Source: JACCTU01 sp963737405 (lineage in GTDB: Bacteria > Actinomycetota > Thermoleophilia > Gaiellales > Gaiellaceae). From it: a stretch of DNA of 64,000 nucleotides. The stretch covers positions 219,063 through 283,062 of the forward strand of contig CAVTSL010000007.1 of assembly GCA_963737405.1 (NCBI GenBank). The letters run 5' to 3'. A program made the translations under genes and the position numbers. Positions within the stretch are counted from its first letter, which is position 1, and each line of letters starts with the position of its first letter. Shown piece by piece: positions 9,797 to 26,788 of the stretch. A model generated the notes under the pieces. That model was not told the DNA's origin. It saw only the letters and a list, made by a program, of their open reading frames with translations, and ran no database searches.

Positions 9797-11197
9797 GTGG
9801 CGGCCCGCCCCGAACCGGGCTCGTTCCGCGATCCCGACAGTCGCATCGTCCATGCGGACGGCCGGATCTTCAGGCTGCTGTCCGAGCGAGGGCTGTCGGA
9901 CTGGCGGACGTTCTCGACGTCGCCGCTCTACGCCGAGCTCGTCGAAGAGCGGAAGCTCGTGGAAACGCGCGAGCCTGAGGACGTCCCGTTCGTTGCAGAC
10001 GCGGTGGACGGACCGGTCGGGATCCTCGAGCACGCGGTGATCCCGTTCGTCTCCTATCCCTACGAGTGGACGTTCGGGATGCTGCGCGACGCGGCCCTGC
10101 TCCAGCTCGAGCTCGTCCGTCGCACGGTCGAGGCCGGATTGATGCTCAAGGACGCCTCGCCGTACAACGTGCAGTTCAGAGGCGCGCGGCCGGTATTCGT
10201 CGACGTCGGTTCGTTCGAGCCGCTCCGCGAGGGGGAGCCGTGGGCCGGGTACCGACAGTTCTGCATGCTCTTCCTCTATCCGCTGCTGCTCCAGGCGTGG
10301 AAGGGCGTGCCCTTCCAGCCGCGCCTGCGTGGCTCGATCGATGGGATCACGCCGGCCGAGTGCAGGAACCTGCTTTCGACGCGCGACCGCTTTCGGCGGG
10401 GAGCGCTGACCGACGTCTTCCTGCACGCGCGGCTCGAGCGCCGCTATGCGTCGACCCCGCGCGACGTGAGGTCCGAGCTCCGCAAGGCGGGGTTCCGCAA
10501 GGAGCTGATCATCGCGAACGTCGGACGGCTCGAGCGCTTCGTTCGTCGTCTGCGACCGCCGGCCGCCGGGTCGGCATGGTCGGACTACGGAGCGACGACG
10601 AGCTACACCGAACAGGACGCGGACCGGAAGCGGCGGTTCGTCGCCGAGGCGGTCGCGTCGGAGGCTCCGGCGCTCGTCTGGGACGTCGGCGCGAACAACG
10701 GCCGGCACTCGCGCGACGCGGCCGAGCACGCGGACTACGTCGTCGCGATGGACGCGGACGCGGTCGTCGCGGACCGCCTCTACGCCGAGCTCGCAGGCGA
10801 CGGCGCCGCGAAGGTCCTGCCGCTCGTCGTCGACGTGGTGGATCCGTCGCCCGGCCTCGGGTGGCGTGGGCTCGAGCGACAGCCGCTCGCCGAACGGGGA
10901 CGTCCCGATCTCGCGATCTGCCTCGCGGTCGTGCACCACGTCTCGATCGCCGCCAACGTGCCGGTCGCATCGTTTCTCGACTGGTTGCGAGACCTCGGCG
11001 GCTCGGTCGTCGTCGAATTCCCAACGCCGGACGACCCGATGGTGCAGCGGCTCCTGGCGCGTAAGCGATCGCACGACCACCCGGACTACCGGCGCGACTG
11101 GTTCGAGCGCTCCCTCGGCGAGCGCTTCGACGTGCTCGAGTCGATCGAGCTCGGCGGCGGAACGCGCGTGTTGTACCGCGCCCGACCGCGGCGGTGA
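9797..11197 (+). CDS. SAM-dependent methyltransferase, NoeA-like
   Basis: A 466-residue class I methyltransferase. The N-terminal half (1-260) contains MLKDASPYNVQF and PVFVDVGSFEPL, typical of the nodulation NoeA-like family. The SAM-binding fold follows from about 290 with motif I WDVGANNGRHS, an acidic strand end VVAMDAD and a later LAICLAVVHHVS. The GTG at 9797 is preceded by GGAGGAG. The stop overlaps the next start (GTGA), so the two genes are coupled. A polysaccharide or glycolipid substrate is inferred from context. Confidence 0.8.
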   Translation: MAARPEPGSFRDPDSRIVHADGRIFRLLSERGLSDWRTFSTSPLYAELVEERKLVETREPEDVPFVADAVDGPVGILEHAVIPFVSYPYEWTFGMLRDAALLQLELVRRTVEAGLMLKDASPYNVQFRGARPVFVDVGSFEPLREGEPWAGYRQFCMLFLYPLLLQAWKGVPFQPRLRGSIDGITPAECRNLLSTRDRFRRGALTDVFLHARLERRYASTPRDVRSELRKAGFRKELIIANVGRLERFVRRLRPPAAGSAWSDYGATTSYTEQDADRKRRFVAEAVASEAPALVWDVGANNGRHSRDAAEHADYVVAMDADAVVADRLYAELAGDGAAKVLPLVVDVVDPSPGLGWRGLERQPLAERGRPDLAICLAVVHHVSIAANVPVASFLDWLRDLGGSVVVEFPTPDDPMVQRLLARKRSHDHPDYRRDWFERSLGERFDVLESIELGGGTRVLYRARPRR

Positions 11198-13662
11198 CAC
11201 TGGACGCCGCGATGATCAGGAACGGCATCCACCTCGCCGTCCTGTCTGCGCTCGCGGTCGCGCAACCGCTCCTCGACGTCCTCGGGAAGAACCCGGCGTT
11301 CTTCGCGGTGCGCGGGTCCACCGCGACGCAGATCGTCCTCTTCGCGCTCGTCGTGACGCTCGGCGTGCCGGCGATCCTGGTTCTGATCGAGGTCGCCGTC
11401 CGAGCGCTGGATGGACGTGCGGCCCACGTCGTCCACCTCGTCTTCGTGGGAAGCCTCGTCGGCGTGTTCGTGCTCTATGCGCTCACGAAGGCCGACGCGT
11501 TCGGCGGCGCGCTCGAGCTCGCGGTCGCCGCCGGTGTCGGGATCGCAGCCGCGGTTCTCTACGACCAGGCGAGCGCTGCGCGGTCGTTCCTGACGGTGCT
11601 CGCGCCGATACCCGTTGTCATTCTCGCGCTCTTCCTCTTCAACTCGCCGGTGTCCAAACTCGTCGTCGGGGACCAGCCCGAGGTGCGGGCTGCGACGGTC
11701 GCGTCGAAGACCCCTGTGGTGCTCATCGTGTTCGACGAGTTCAGCACGGTGTCACTGATGGACCGGCGCGAGCGGATCGACGCGGTGCGGTTCCCGAGCT
11801 TCGCGGCCCTCGCCCGCGACGCGACGTGGTACCGGAACGCGACGACTGAGTACTGGCTCAGCGAGGTGGCCGTGCCGACGGTGCTGACCGGCCAGCGGCC
11901 GGTGCCGGGCAAGCTTCCTATCGCGTCGGAGTACCCGCACAGCGTGTTCACGCTCGTCGGCGGCAGCTACCGGATCCGGGCGATCGAGACGCTCACGCAT
12001 CTCTGTCCGCGCACGCTGTGCCGCGAGACTCGCGCGACCGCGCAGGCGCAGGCCGTGCCGAACACGTTCCGTTCCTTCGCCTCGGACGTCGGAACCGTCT
12101 ACCTGCACATGGTGCTCCCGGAGTCGTACACCGACCGGCTCCCCGCGATCAGCGACGCCTGGGGCAACTTCGGGAAGGAGACGGACGCCGAGGAAGCGGT
12201 GAAGCGCGATGCCTCGGGCGACATCGAGGCGTGCGCGCGGAACATCTGCCGCTTCGCGGAGCTGATCGACGGAGACCGGCGCCCGACGCTCTACGTCCTC
12301 CACTCATTGCTCCCGCACGTCCCCTACGTCTACCTCCCGTCGGGTCAGAGGTACGCCGTCGATGCGCGACTGCTCCGCGGGGTCCACAACGGCCGCTGGC
12401 TCGAGGCGTGGCCCGCGCAGCAGGCGTACCAGCGCTACCTCCTCCAGGTCGGATACGCCGACCGCGCGCTCGGGCTGCTGCTCAGGCGGCTGCGCGAGAC
12501 CGGCGTCTACGACCGCGGTCTCGTGATCGTCACGGCCGACCACGGTGTCGGCTTCCGGCTCGCCGACCAGCGGCGGCTGCCGACGCCGACGAACCTCGAC
12601 GAGATCGCCTTCGTTCCGCTCTTCGTCAAGCTCCCGGGCCAGCACAGGGGCCGGATCAGCGACGCTCCGGCGAAGAACCTCGACGCCGTGCCGACGATCG
12701 CCCGAGTGCTCGGGCTGCCGCTCCGGACGAGGCTCGAGGGGCGGCCGCTTGTCGGGAGCGGGCCGAAGCGAGCTGCGACCGTCACGGTGCTCAAGCAGGA
12801 CGGGAGCCGGGTCACGAGCTCGCTCGCCGAGCTCCGGTCGATGCGCTCGCGCGCGCTCGGGCGGCAGGTCGCGGCGTTCGGTAGCGGCCCCTTCGAGCGC
12901 GTCTATCGCGTCGGTCCGCACAGCGGGCTCCTCGGGCGCAGCGTGTCGTCGCTCCGCGTCGTCCAGGAACGCGGCGCGAGAGTCAAGGTCGATGACACGA
13001 CGCTCCTCGACTCTGTCGATCGCTCGTCCGGGTTCCTCCCCTCGTTCCTCGAGGGCCGGCTCCTCCCGTCGCGGGGACGCACGCCGCTCGCGATCGCGCT
13101 CAACGGCTCGATCGCGGCGGTCACGTGGACGTTCGCCGAGCATGGCCAGACGCGGTTCTCCGCGCTTGTACCCGGCCAGGCGCTCCGGGACGGCAGAAAC
13201 GCCGTCGAAGTGTTCGTGATCGAGGTGGTCGGCGGGGCGCCACGGCTGGCCCGGCTCGCTGGGAGCGAGGTCAGCTTGACGCTCCGGGACGGAGGCGCCG
13301 CGATCCAGTCGGGCGCACGCCGCATCCCCGTTCGCCCGGGCTCGCTTCGTGGGAGCGTCCACGCCACGCGCGAGCCCGCCGGCTGGGTCTTCACGGGCTT
13401 CGCGGCACAGCGGCGCAGGAACGAGCGGGTCGACGCGATCATCGTCTTCGTCGGCGACCGTGCCATTTACGTCGGCCGCGCCGACAACCTGAAGCCGCAG
13501 GCGATCCTCGGTCAGCCCGAGCTCGGCAAGACCGGGTTCGAGTTCGAGCTGCCGCCGTCGCTTCTCCCGGAGCCGGCGACCGGCCGCGCGGTCCGCGTCT
13601 ACGCGCTCGACGGCGGCGTCGCCACCGAGCTCCGGTACCGCGCGGACTTTCCCTGGCCCTAG
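11194..13662 (+). CDS. Membrane-bound sulfatase-like (alkaline phosphatase fold) hydrolase
   Basis: An 822-residue protein. About five membrane helices occupy residues 8-155; an alkaline-phosphatase-type catalytic domain follows, with the metal-binding start LIVFDEFS near 178-184, ALARDATWYRNAT (nucleophile threonine region) near 208 and VTADHG near 446. The C-terminal 300 residues are beta-rich and not recognised. Such enzymes move or remove phospho- or sulfo-groups on cell-surface glycans. The start overlaps the methyltransferase stop (GTGA). Its TAG overlaps the stop of the convergent gene through a shared CTAG. Confidence 0.8.
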   Translation: MTLDAAMIRNGIHLAVLSALAVAQPLLDVLGKNPAFFAVRGSTATQIVLFALVVTLGVPAILVLIEVAVRALDGRAAHVVHLVFVGSLVGVFVLYALTKADAFGGALELAVAAGVGIAAAVLYDQASAARSFLTVLAPIPVVILALFLFNSPVSKLVVGDQPEVRAATVASKTPVVLIVFDEFSTVSLMDRRERIDAVRFPSFAALARDATWYRNATTEYWLSEVAVPTVLTGQRPVPGKLPIASEYPHSVFTLVGGSYRIRAIETLTHLCPRTLCRETRATAQAQAVPNTFRSFASDVGTVYLHMVLPESYTDRLPAISDAWGNFGKETDAEEAVKRDASGDIEACARNICRFAELIDGDRRPTLYVLHSLLPHVPYVYLPSGQRYAVDARLLRGVHNGRWLEAWPAQQAYQRYLLQVGYADRALGLLLRRLRETGVYDRGLVIVTADHGVGFRLADQRRLPTPTNLDEIAFVPLFVKLPGQHRGRISDAPAKNLDAVPTIARVLGLPLRTRLEGRPLVGSGPKRAATVTVLKQDGSRVTSSLAELRSMRSRALGRQVAAFGSGPFERVYRVGPHSGLLGRSVSSLRVVQERGARVKVDDTTLLDSVDRSSGFLPSFLEGRLLPSRGRTPLAIALNGSIAAVTWTFAEHGQTRFSALVPGQALRDGRNAVEVFVIEVVGGAPRLARLAGSEVSLTLRDGGAAIQSGARRIPVRPGSLRGSVHATREPAGWVFTGFAAQRRRNERVDAIIVFVGDRAIYVGRADNLKPQAILGQPELGKTGFEFELPPSLLPEPATGRAVRVYALDGGVATELRYRADFPWP

Positions 13663-15389
13663 GCCGACAGCGTGAGGAAGGGCAGGTAGTCGGTCAGCTC
13701 GGTCGCCGCGGGCTGCGGCAGGTCGTCCCGCCGGCAGATCGACTGGCCGAGCAGCGCCGACTGCCGGGACGCACTCCAGCGCGTCGCGGCGTCGAGCCGG
13801 GCGTGGTGGGCGAGGACGCCGGAGATCGACGGCCGTGCTTGCTCGAGCGGGAACGCTGCGAGCTGCTGCGACAGATCGAGCGGCGTGACCGCGAACGAAC
13901 CGGAAAGCGTTCGGAGCGTGGCGCGCCGACCGGTGGGCACCGCGAACAGCTGCTCCGGCGCGTAGTGCTGGATCGCGAGCCCCGAGCGACGCCCACCGAG
14001 CCACCACGGCGCGGGCGCCGCCTCGACGGCCCGCACCTGGAGGTCGGGGTACGTGGAGTAGAAGTCGGCCACGGCGGCGGCGCTCGGGCGCCCGACGCGC
14101 ATCCGCTCGGCGATCTTCGAGCGGCGAAGCTGGTCGAGGAGGATCGACCGCGCCAACGCGACGTTTGCGCGACCGCGCGCAAGCGCGGCCACGTAGCTCG
14201 ACCGGTTGCCGCCGAAGCGGAGCGAGATGACCGACCGCTCCGCCGTCAGCACCTCTCCCGTCGTCACCTTCACCGAGCCGGACTCGGCGAGCCTCGCGAG
14301 GAGCGCGCTGTAGGCGACGTCGCGGTCCTGGACGAGGCGGTTCAGCCTCGCGATCGCGACCATCCCGATCCTGTTCTTGCCGACAAGGCACATCGCGCCC
14401 GCCGGGAGCCGCAGCTGTCCTTCACCACGGTTCGCGTTGAAGCTCGGCCCGACCCTGGCCGGAGCGTCGCAGAGCTGCGAGTCGCGGGCCCAGAGGTAGG
14501 CGCAGGCTGCGTCGACCTTGTCGGGGTCGCGTCCAGCCTCGCTGTACGTGCCCCAGCCCCACGACCACACCGTCGCGACGTTCATCTCGGCCGCGATCTC
14601 ACGCGCCGCGAGCGCCTGCCACTTGATGACGCGGAACCATTGTTCGCGCGGCCGTAGGCCCTCGCGTCCGCCACTCCCGGGGGCGCTCTGGAACCCGAGC
14701 ATGAGCCCGATCCGCGTCACCGGAATACCGATCTCGACGAGACGCGCGACCCCACGCCGGAGCGCCGCCCGCAGTCGCCGGTTCGCGAGCAACGGCCCCT
14801 GTGCGGAGAGCTGGCGTCCGTGGAAGTACACCTCCGGCACGAGGTCGGCGACCCCGGCGACCGAACGCCACCACGCCGCAGCCTCGTCGGTGCCCGTGTA
14901 CGGCGTGCTGCTGATCAGGAGGAACGGGCGCGCGCCGCGGGCGGCGAGCTCGCGGATGAGCGCGAGTACGTTCGCGCGGTACTGCGCGTTGTTCGGCGTC
15001 CAGGGCGTCTCCAGGTTCGCGCCGAAGAGCTCGTTGAGCGCGATCCACGGTGTCGCGCACTGCGTCTGTGACGCGGCGAAGACGTAGAGCCGGTTCGCAC
15101 GCTCGGGGATCAGCGCGGGATCGGCCGGAGCTGTCGGGGTCCCGACGCGCCCGTTCAGGTTCATGTCCCAGTAAACGGTCTTCGCGCCGGCTGCGCGGAC
15201 CTCGGCGGGGTAGTTGCCGGTTGAGACCGCGAGCACGGTGCCGGGGCGCGCCATGACCGGCCGCACCTCGGTCGCGCCGAAGTCGACCCAGACGGGCTGG
15301 CCGTCCGGCAGCCCACACGGCCCCGCAAAGGCGGCGCTCGGGAAGGCAAGCGCGATCAGCGCGCAGACGAGCGCCCTCTTCACGCCCAA
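13659..15389 (-). CDS. Large secreted protein, possible barrel hydrolase plus helical domain
   Basis: A 576-residue protein with a clear signal peptide (VKRALVCALIALAFPSAAFA, cleavage near 22). Residues 25-290 look like an alpha/beta barrel with conserved acidic and aromatic ends of strands (VYWDMNLNGR, LLISSTPYTG, PEVYFHGRQ, TVWSWGWGTY), which hints at a glycoside-hydrolase-like fold. Residues 360-460 are helical (ALARSILLDQLRRSKIAERM), reminiscent of chaperone/SurA-type helices. I do not assign a function. It lies 48 bases downstream of rpoC past a strong hairpin. Confidence 0.7.
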   Translation of the reverse strand: MGVKRALVCALIALAFPSAAFAGPCGLPDGQPVWVDFGATEVRPVMARPGTVLAVSTGNYPAEVRAAGAKTVYWDMNLNGRVGTPTAPADPALIPERANRLYVFAASQTQCATPWIALNELFGANLETPWTPNNAQYRANVLALIRELAARGARPFLLISSTPYTGTDEAAAWWRSVAGVADLVPEVYFHGRQLSAQGPLLANRRLRAALRRGVARLVEIGIPVTRIGLMLGFQSAPGSGGREGLRPREQWFRVIKWQALAAREIAAEMNVATVWSWGWGTYSEAGRDPDKVDAACAYLWARDSQLCDAPARVGPSFNANRGEGQLRLPAGAMCLVGKNRIGMVAIARLNRLVQDRDVAYSALLARLAESGSVKVTTGEVLTAERSVISLRFGGNRSSYVAALARGRANVALARSILLDQLRRSKIAERMRVGRPSAAAVADFYSTYPDLQVRAVEAAPAPWWLGGRRSGLAIQHYAPEQLFAVPTGRRATLRTLSGSFAVTPLDLSQQLAAFPLEQARPSISGVLAHHARLDAATRWSASRQSALLGQSICRRDDLPQPAATELTDYLPFLTLSA

Positions 15390-15400
15390 GGGTGTAGCAG

Positions 15401-15426
15401 AGGCGGCGGACCAGGGTCCGCCGCCT
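15401..15426 (-). terminator. Terminator-like hairpin after rpoC
   Basis: A perfect 12-base inverted repeat (AGGCGGCGGACC / GGTCCGCCGCCT) with almost no loop lies 12 bases beyond the rpoC stop. There is no U-run, which is common for terminators in high-GC actinobacteria. It would end the rpoBC transcript before the secreted-protein gene. Confidence 0.65.
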
Positions 15427-15437
15427 TCACTGCTTCC

Positions 15438-20030
<4,593 letters not shown>

Positions 20031-20038
20031 ATCGCTCC

Positions 20039-23676
<3,638 letters not shown>

Positions 23677-23872
23677 GGTGCGAACAGCCTCCCTTGGAGA
23701 AACAGCTTGTGGATGTGCGGACGTGCGGACGGACGAAGCGGAACGGCGCGGAACCGATAAGGGTACCGAAGGACCCCCTCCGTACGCAAGGGATTCCGGA
23801 CGGGGTAGCCGCCGCGGTGGTCGGATGGTAGCGCGACTTCCGGCGTTTTGCCAGGTCGGCCATTTTCCCTGC

Positions 23873-23899
23873 ACGAAGGCGCCTTTTCGGCGCCTTCGT
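23873..23899 (-). terminator. Strong hairpin between the 23925 gene and rpoB
   Basis: A perfect 11-base stem (ACGAAGGCGCC / GGCGCCTTCGT) with a 5-base loop TTTTC lies 26 bases beyond the stop of the small secreted-protein gene. It probably terminates that gene ahead of the rpoB promoter. The remaining rpoB upstream space (23677-23872) must hold the rpoB promoter and leader; I could not assign boxes with confidence. Confidence 0.65.
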
Positions 23900-23924
23900 C
23901 GGGGAGGTCCGCAGTCCGCCGGGG

Positions 23925-24350
23925 CTAGGGCCCGGTGGTCGTCGTACCGGTCGTCGAGCCGCCGGAGCCGAGGGCGGCGCAGCTTCCCGCGCCCTTGGCC
24001 TTGCCGGTCGTCCCGGTGGTGCCGGTCATGGAGGTGCTTCCGGTCGAGCCTGTCGAGCCGGGCTCGGCCTCGAGGGAGGCGTCGCCGTGACGCTTGTGTG
24101 CCGGCCAGGCCTTCCGGTTGATCCGCATCTTGACCCACTTGCCGCTACCGGTCCGGTGGCAGATCCACATCTTCTTCTGCGCGTGCTTGTCCGCCGTCGT
24201 CGTCGTCCCGGTCGATCCGGTCGAAGCAGTGGCCGTCTCGTGCTTGCCCTTGCCCTTGCCGGGCGGGGGCCCCTTCGCGACGGCGACCGACGTCACGACG
24301 CCGAGGGCGAAGATCGCTGCGATCACGACTGCTTTCAGCTTCACGTTCAC
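23925..24350 (-). CDS. Small secreted protein with Thr/Gly/Ser repeats and an ICHxTG motif
   Basis: The 141-residue protein has a signal peptide (MNVKLKAVVIAAIFALGVVTSVAVA) followed by low-complexity segments of TGSTGTTTT type on both sides of a compact core, KMWICHRTGSGKWVKM followed by AWPAHKRHGD. This core resembles a short motif (CHxTG...V...AxxAHxxHGD) seen at the ends of many bacterial surface proteins, here with a single Cys and several His that could bind metal. Role unknown; probably exported and surface-exposed. Confidence 0.72.
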   Translation of the reverse strand: MNVKLKAVVIAAIFALGVVTSVAVAKGPPPGKGKGKHETATASTGSTGTTTTADKHAQKKMWICHRTGSGKWVKMRINRKAWPAHKRHGDASLEAEPGSTGSTGSTSMTGTTGTTGKAKGAGSCAALGSGGSTTGTTTTGP

Positions 24351-24449
24351 TCCTGGTGGTGGGTTCGTGCCTAGGTAGATGCTTCGGCGGCGGTCGACCT
24401 GCGCTCAACCGCGCAAGATCACCCGAAGGAGGGGCAGCCCGCCGCCGGG

Positions 24450-25628
24450 ATGCGCAAGGGTGCCGCCGTGAACCGGATCGACCCCGCCTGGCGCCCCGTC
24501 CTCGTCGTCTGGGTCGCCTCGCGCGCATTCTTCTTCGCGGTCGGCGCGCTCGGGCACGCCTTCCTCCGGCCGGGCGACGTGATCGGCGCCTACCCGGAGC
24601 CCCTCGGCGACCTCAGCTACTGGGCGCACTGGGACGGCCGCTGGTTCGGGCACATCGCCCTCCACGGGTACGACTCGGTCGCCGCGACCGCCTTCTTTCC
24701 CCTCTATCCGGCGCTCATTCGCGGCGGCGTCGAGGCGGGGCTCGGCGTCGCGGCCTCGGGCGTCGTCGTCTCGACGCTCGCGACGCTCCCCGCCCTCTAT
24801 TTCGTCTACGCCCTCGGCCGCGAGTGGTACGACGAGCGGGCGGCGCTCGCGTCGACGCTCTCGGTCGCGTTCTTCCCGACGGCGTTCTTCCTCAACGCGG
24901 TCTACAGCGACCCGGTCTTCCTCGCGCTGACCGCCGGCTGCCTGTGGGCCGTCTACGTGCGGCGGGATCTGCTCCTGGCCGGGCTCTTCGGCTATCTGGC
25001 GGCGGGCACCCGCAACCTCGGCGTGCTCCTCGTCCTCCCGCTCGCGTGGGAGTGGCTTCGCGACCGCCCCCGCCACGGGCTGCTCGGGCTCGTCGGCGTA
25101 GCCGGGCCAGTGATGGGCCTCCTCACGTACGTCATCTATCTCTGGCGCGGCACGGGCGAGCCGCTGCTCTTCTCGCTCGCGTACCGACAGAACTGGGGCC
25201 GTGAGTTCGGCAGTCCGTGGGCCACCACGCGACACGCATTCGAGCGGGCCGGTGACGGGGTCGACTACCTCCTGCCGTGGCGGGCGTTCGAGACCTCGTC
25301 GGTCAACCCCGGGTTCCTGCTCTCGAACACCCTCGGCGTCGCGTTCCTCGTGTTCGCCGTCGGGGGGCTTGCGCTCGCCGCGTTCCGCGTCCCGTTCGGC
25401 GCGTTCCTCTTCGCCGTGCCGGCCGCCCTCGGGCCCCTGACGCTCGACCTGGGCGGGCTGCCGCTGATCAGCTACCCGCGCTACGTGATCGTCGTCGTGC
25501 CGATCTTCGTCGCGCTCGGCTCGGTGCTCGCGCGAAGCCGGCTCGCGCTCGTCGTCTGGCTCGTGGTGAACGCGGCGCTCGGCGCGTACCTGACGCTCCT
25601 CTTCGTCACCTGGCGCTGGGTCGCCTGA
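24450..25628 (+). CDS. PIG-V-like mannosyltransferase (GT-C fold)
   Basis: A 392-residue integral membrane protein with about nine helices. After the first helix comes YWAHWDGRWFGHIALHGYD (about 51-70), which matches the WDGxW...A..GY signature of PIG-V/GPI mannosyltransferase II relatives, with the acidic residue expected in the GT-C active site; FFPLYPALIR follows. It probably transfers a sugar from a polyprenyl-phosphate donor on the outer membrane face. It lies on the opposite strand between rplL and rpoB. The start is either the ATG at 24450 or the GTG at 24468, which has AAGGG at good spacing. Confidence 0.8.
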   Translation: MRKGAAVNRIDPAWRPVLVVWVASRAFFFAVGALGHAFLRPGDVIGAYPEPLGDLSYWAHWDGRWFGHIALHGYDSVAATAFFPLYPALIRGGVEAGLGVAASGVVVSTLATLPALYFVYALGREWYDERAALASTLSVAFFPTAFFLNAVYSDPVFLALTAGCLWAVYVRRDLLLAGLFGYLAAGTRNLGVLLVLPLAWEWLRDRPRHGLLGLVGVAGPVMGLLTYVIYLWRGTGEPLLFSLAYRQNWGREFGSPWATTRHAFERAGDGVDYLLPWRAFETSSVNPGFLLSNTLGVAFLVFAVGGLALAAFRVPFGAFLFAVPAALGPLTLDLGGLPLISYPRYVIVVVPIFVALGSVLARSRLALVVWLVVNAALGAYLTLLFVTWRWVA

Positions 25629-25641
25629 ACGGCGAAGGGCC

Positions 25642-25708
25642 GGCGGCGAAGCCGCCTGTCCGCGCAGCGGACCAGTGGAGGGGGTCTGGGGGAACCGGGA
25701 GGTTCCCC
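25642..25708. terminator. Cluster of three hairpins between convergent genes
   Basis: Three perfect stems lie between the stops of the mannosyltransferase (plus) and rplL (minus): GGCGGC/GCCGCC at 25642-25656, GTCCGC/GCGGAC at 25658-25672 and GGGGAACC/GGTTCCCC at 25689-25708. Together they can act as a two-way terminator; none has a T-run. Confidence 0.6.
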
Positions 25709-25721
25709 GAGCGCCTGTCCC

Positions 25722-26102
25722 CTACTTGACCTCGACGGTCGCGCCGGCCTCCTCGAGCTGGCCCTTGATCGAGTCGGCCTCCTCGCGGGCGACGCCCTCC
25801 TTGACCGGCTTCGGAGCCGAGTCCACGAGGTCCTTCGCCTCCTTGAGGCCGAGACCCGTGATTGCGCGCACGACCTTGATCACGCCGATCTTCTGGCCGC
25901 CTGCCTCGGTCAGGACGACGTCGAACGCCGTCTGCTCCTCGGCAGCGGCGCCGTCGCCGCCGCCCGCGGCGGCCGGAGCGGCGACCGCGACCGGCGCTGC
26001 GGCCGTGACCCCCCACTCCTCCTCGATCTTGTTCTTCAGCTCGACGAGCTCGAGGACGGTCATCTTCCCCAGCTCTTCGAACACGGTGTCGACTGCAGCC
26101 AT
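25722..26102 (-). CDS. rplL: 50S ribosomal protein L7/L12
   Basis: The stalk protein that recruits translation GTPases. The 126 residues have the N-terminal dimerisation helix (FEELGKMTVLELVELKNKI), an Ala/Pro-rich hinge (about 35-56) and the C-terminal domain with KIGVIKVVRAITGLGLKEAK and LVDSAPKPVKEG. All family positions are normal. It follows rplJ after 17 bases and is the last gene of this operon, ending at a hairpin cluster. Confidence 0.98.
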   Translation of the reverse strand: MAAVDTVFEELGKMTVLELVELKNKIEEEWGVTAAAPVAVAAPAAAGGGDGAAAEEQTAFDVVLTEAGGQKIGVIKVVRAITGLGLKEAKDLVDSAPKPVKEGVAREEADSIKGQLEEAGATVEVK

Positions 26103-26119
26103 TCCTCTACCTCCGTTTT

Positions 26120-26788
26120 CTAACTCTCAGTGGATTCGTCGTTCTCGTCGCCGGCGGCCTCGGCCTCGGCGGGTTCACTCGCGTCGGCCGTGGCCGGCTC
26201 GGGCGCCTCGGCCTCGGGCGGGTCGGCGGCTTGTGGCTCCGAGCCGGTTGCCTCCGCCTCCTCGGCCCCGCCGAGCTGCTCGATCCGGGCGTCGATCAGC
26301 CCGATCAGGTTCTGCAGCGGGGCGTTGATGAGCCCGACCACCGCATAGAGCGGAGCCGTGATCGCGCCGAGCACCTGGCCGCGGAGCTGGTCGAGCGGCG
26401 GCAGCTTCCCGAGGTTGTCGATGTCGGCCGCCGTGATCGGCCGGCCTTCGAGCACACCACCACGCACTTCGAGCACGCGGGTCTCCCGCGTGGCCGCGCC
26501 GATCGCCTTCGCGACCGCGACGGGATCGCCGTCGGCCTCGAGGAACGCGATCGCGGTCGGCCCCTCGAGCAGCGCGAGCAGCGCGTCCGACCCGGCGGCC
26601 TCGGCGGCCCGACGGGTCAGCGTGTTCTTCACGACGGTGAACTTCGCGCCGTGCTTCAGCAGCTCGGTCCGAAGGTCGTCGATCTGCGGCATCGTCAGCC
26701 CGCGGTAGTCGGCCACGATCAGCGTCGGGGTCGACTGGAGCCGCTCCGTCAGCTCGGTGACAACCCGCTCCTTCTCGTCTTTGTGCAC
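26120..26788 (-). CDS. rplJ: 50S ribosomal protein L10
   Basis: L10 anchors L7/L12 dimers to the ribosome. The 222-residue product begins MHKDEKERVVTELTERLQ with TLIVADYRGLTMPQIDDLR, and LEGPTAIAFLEADGDPVAVAK near residue 75. It is longer than usual (about 170) because of an acidic Ala/Glu/Pro tail (about 180-222). The start is GTG at 26788 with AGGAGG seven bases upstream. It is preceded by a 139-base leader that fits the known L10 autoregulatory leader. Confidence 0.96.
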   Translation of the reverse strand: MHKDEKERVVTELTERLQSTPTLIVADYRGLTMPQIDDLRTELLKHGAKFTVVKNTLTRRAAEAAGSDALLALLEGPTAIAFLEADGDPVAVAKAIGAATRETRVLEVRGGVLEGRPITAADIDNLGKLPPLDQLRGQVLGAITAPLYAVVGLINAPLQNLIGLIDARIEQLGGAEEAEATGSEPQAADPPEAEAPEPATADASEPAEAEAAGDENDESTES

